DNA from: CBDFHB01 sp965250115
GTDB taxonomy: Bacteria > Acidobacteriota > Vicinamibacteria > Marinacidobacterales > SMYC01
Assembly: GCA_965250115.1 (NCBI GenBank)
Contig: CBDFNJ010000001.1
Span: 1,860,001-1,924,000 of the forward strand
DNA length: 64,000 nt
Direction of reading: 5' to 3'
Shown here: piece by piece, positions 62,849 to 64,000 of the stretch
Layout of the letters: each line of letters starts with the position of its first letter
How positions within the stretch are numbered: the stretch's first letter is position 1
Notes under the pieces: generated by a model
Told to the model about the DNA's origin: nothing
What the model saw: the letters and a program-made list of their open reading frames with translations, nothing else
The model's database searches: none
Made by a program: the position numbers and the translations under genes

Positions 62849-64000
62849 GGGGATGTCCCGCCGGATGTTGAATTTGGGGTAGCGGCGGCTCCTTGGCCGG
62901 CCTAAGAATAGGTCTGCCAAACCAACCGTCTCCAGAGGGGGACAAGGAGCCACCATGCCAAGGAAATCAAAGAAGCCAGTAAGAAAGCAAACGCACTCGC
63001 CTACGGGCAAGGTAGTTGGCCAAGTCGGTCAGATACTGCTACCGATGATAGCTGGGATCGCGGCCACGAAGGCGGACCTGACGGAATGGGTGTACGAGCA
63101 AGGACTGACCGCATTGCACCTACTCCTGAGAGAGGACGCGGAGAAGATCGCGGGGCCGAAGGGCAAGCACGAGAAGGAGCGAACTCATAACCACTGGGGG
63201 AGCACGGATGGGGAGCTGAGCTTCGGCGGTCGTCGAATCCAAGTGTCGCGACCTCGAGTTCGTTCGAAGTCGGGCGAGGAGGCGTCGCTTCCACACTTCG
63301 AAGCCTTCCGCGAAGAAGACCCGCTTCCGGAGCGAGTGCTGAACCAGATCTTGGTGGGGGTATCGACCCGAAATTACGAATCGAGTCTGGACAAACCCTC
63401 GGCGAAGTTGAAGTCTCGTGGCACGAGCAAGAGTGCCGCCAGCCGTCACCTCGTGAGCCAGACGACTAAGAAGCTCGAGGAATACCTATCTCGGAGGCTA
63501 GAGGAGTTCGAGCTTGCGGCACTAATGATGGATGGCCTTGAGGTGGCCGGACAGACCGTCGTCGTAACTCTCGGTATCACAATAGATGGAACGAGGGTGC
63601 CCTTGGGTATATGGCTGGGCTCGACGGAGAACTCTCGGGTGTGCACCGCGATGTTGCAGAACCTTCTCGAGCTGGGATTGCGGGTCGACGAATCGATTCT
63701 CTGCGTAGTAGACGGAGGCAAAGGGATCCGCAAAGCACTCGTCGACGTTTTGGGGGATCTCGCGGTTATCCAAAGATGCCAGCTCCACAAACTCCGAAAT
63801 CTACGCTCGTACCTTCCCAAGTCCCGTCACGCCTACGTGCTCCAGACAATGAAGGAAGCGTACAAATGCAAGAGTGCCGACAAGGCGCGCAAGCGACTTC
63901 AGGCATTGGTGTCGTGGCTCGAGCGAAACGGCTACGACGAAGCTGCCGGAAGCCTTCGAGAAGGGATGGAAGAGACCCTCACGGTTGTGAAGCTCGCTCT
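62849..64000 (+). mobile_element. IS256-family element, second copy, continues beyond window
   Basis: Starts with GGGGATGTCCCGCCGGATGT and is nearly identical to the copy at 39013, including the untranslated leader; a few substitutions are seen (for example GAGCGG against GAGCTG in the transposase). The 8 bases before it are GTCAGTGA; whether they recur at the right end cannot be seen. Confidence 0.93.
62955..64000 (+). CDS. IS256-family transposase, 3' end outside window
   Basis: The first 348 codons of the same transposase as at 39119, open to the window edge, with the first two catalytic aspartates (MMDGLEVAG, CVVDGGKGIR) present and the glutamate block beyond the edge. Amino-acid changes against copy 1 include GTRVPLG for GTKVPLG and LLELGLRVDES for LLERGLRIDES. 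Likely functional. Confidence 0.92.
   Translation, partial: MPRKSKKPVRKQTHSPTGKVVGQVGQILLPMIAGIAATKADLTEWVYEQGLTALHLLLREDAEKIAGPKGKHEKERTHNHWGSTDGELSFGGRRIQVSRPRVRSKSGEEASLPHFEAFREEDPLPERVLNQILVGVSTRNYESSLDKPSAKLKSRGTSKSAASRHLVSQTTKKLEEYLSRRLEEFELAALMMDGLEVAGQTVVVTLGITIDGTRVPLGIWLGSTENSRVCTAMLQNLLELGLRVDESILCVVDGGKGIRKALVDVLGDLAVIQRCQLHKLRNLRSYLPKSRHAYVLQTMKEAYKCKSADKARKRLQALVSWLERNGYDEAAGSLREGMEETLTVVKLA

Noticed and set aside
1..64000. CRISPR array or phage cluster
   Set aside because: No regularly spaced direct repeats of CRISPR size and no phage structural or integrase genes were seen; all mobile signals are insertion sequences.

Overview
The window reads as a GC-rich chromosome segment from a Gram-negative bacterium, most likely Acidobacteriota. 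That assignment is an inference. It rests on a PadR regulator paired with a large duplicated-type (ADOP) MacB-like permease, an M2 (ACE-like) dipeptidase, a large S9 peptidase, a PQQ dehydrogenase, DUF4388 proteins, and outer-membrane/LPS functions (Wzm/Wzt, HldE2-like adenylyltransferase, SurA-type chaperones, tripartite RND efflux). No rRNA gene or replication origin is visible; one tRNA gene (Gln, CTG) is present.

Region 1 (1-24.1 kb) is ordinary, densely packed core genome. It holds a TMEM43-family protein, a dienelactone hydrolase lipoprotein, a zinc/cobalt module (CDF exporter plus SmtB-like ArsR regulator with a perfect 11+4+11 operator), TetR-trxA, and moaA. A long leftward run follows, 20.15 to 6.15 kb: an ACP-acyl-AMP ligase-acyltransferase fusion, M2 peptidase, wzm, wzt, hldE2-like, mfd, two PpiC foldases, an S4-domain protein and dusB. 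After it come PilZ, LOG-like, HNH, DUF4388 and IPT/NHL proteins.

Region 2 (24.1-47 kb) mixes intact operons with debris and insertion sequences. The intact parts are a two-pump RND efflux operon, a PQQ dehydrogenase and a metallo-beta-lactamase-fold protein. The debris comprises a 5'-truncated IS5-family copy, a membrane-protein fragment, an adenosine deaminase pseudogene, an ADOP permease gene with two in-frame stops, and an S9 peptidase gene split by an IS200-type element. The PQQ dehydrogenase stop codon lies in the 8-bp target duplication of an IS256-family element, which itself contains an ISAzo13-like element.

Region 3 (47-57.5 kb) carries the histidine-degradation genes hutH-hutU-hutI. 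A hotspot follows: a truncated outer-membrane protein gene, a full IS5-family copy, and an SRAP (YedK/HMCES) gene lacking its 5' end and split by an IS3-family element. Then come tRNA-Gln, hemE and a second DUF4388 protein.

Region 4 (57.6-64 kb) is almost entirely mobile DNA. A 3.7-kb IS1595-family element carries three overlapping genes: transposase, a small unknown protein, and a DNA methyltransferase fused to an HNH domain. The small gene is split by a 661-bp internally deleted ISL3-family element with its own 8-bp duplication. A second, inverted 661-bp copy, with a different 8-bp duplication, sits in an arylsulfatase remnant that a second IS256 copy truncates. Several insertions are exact enough that removing the element and one target copy restores the host reading frame, which points to recent, active transposition.
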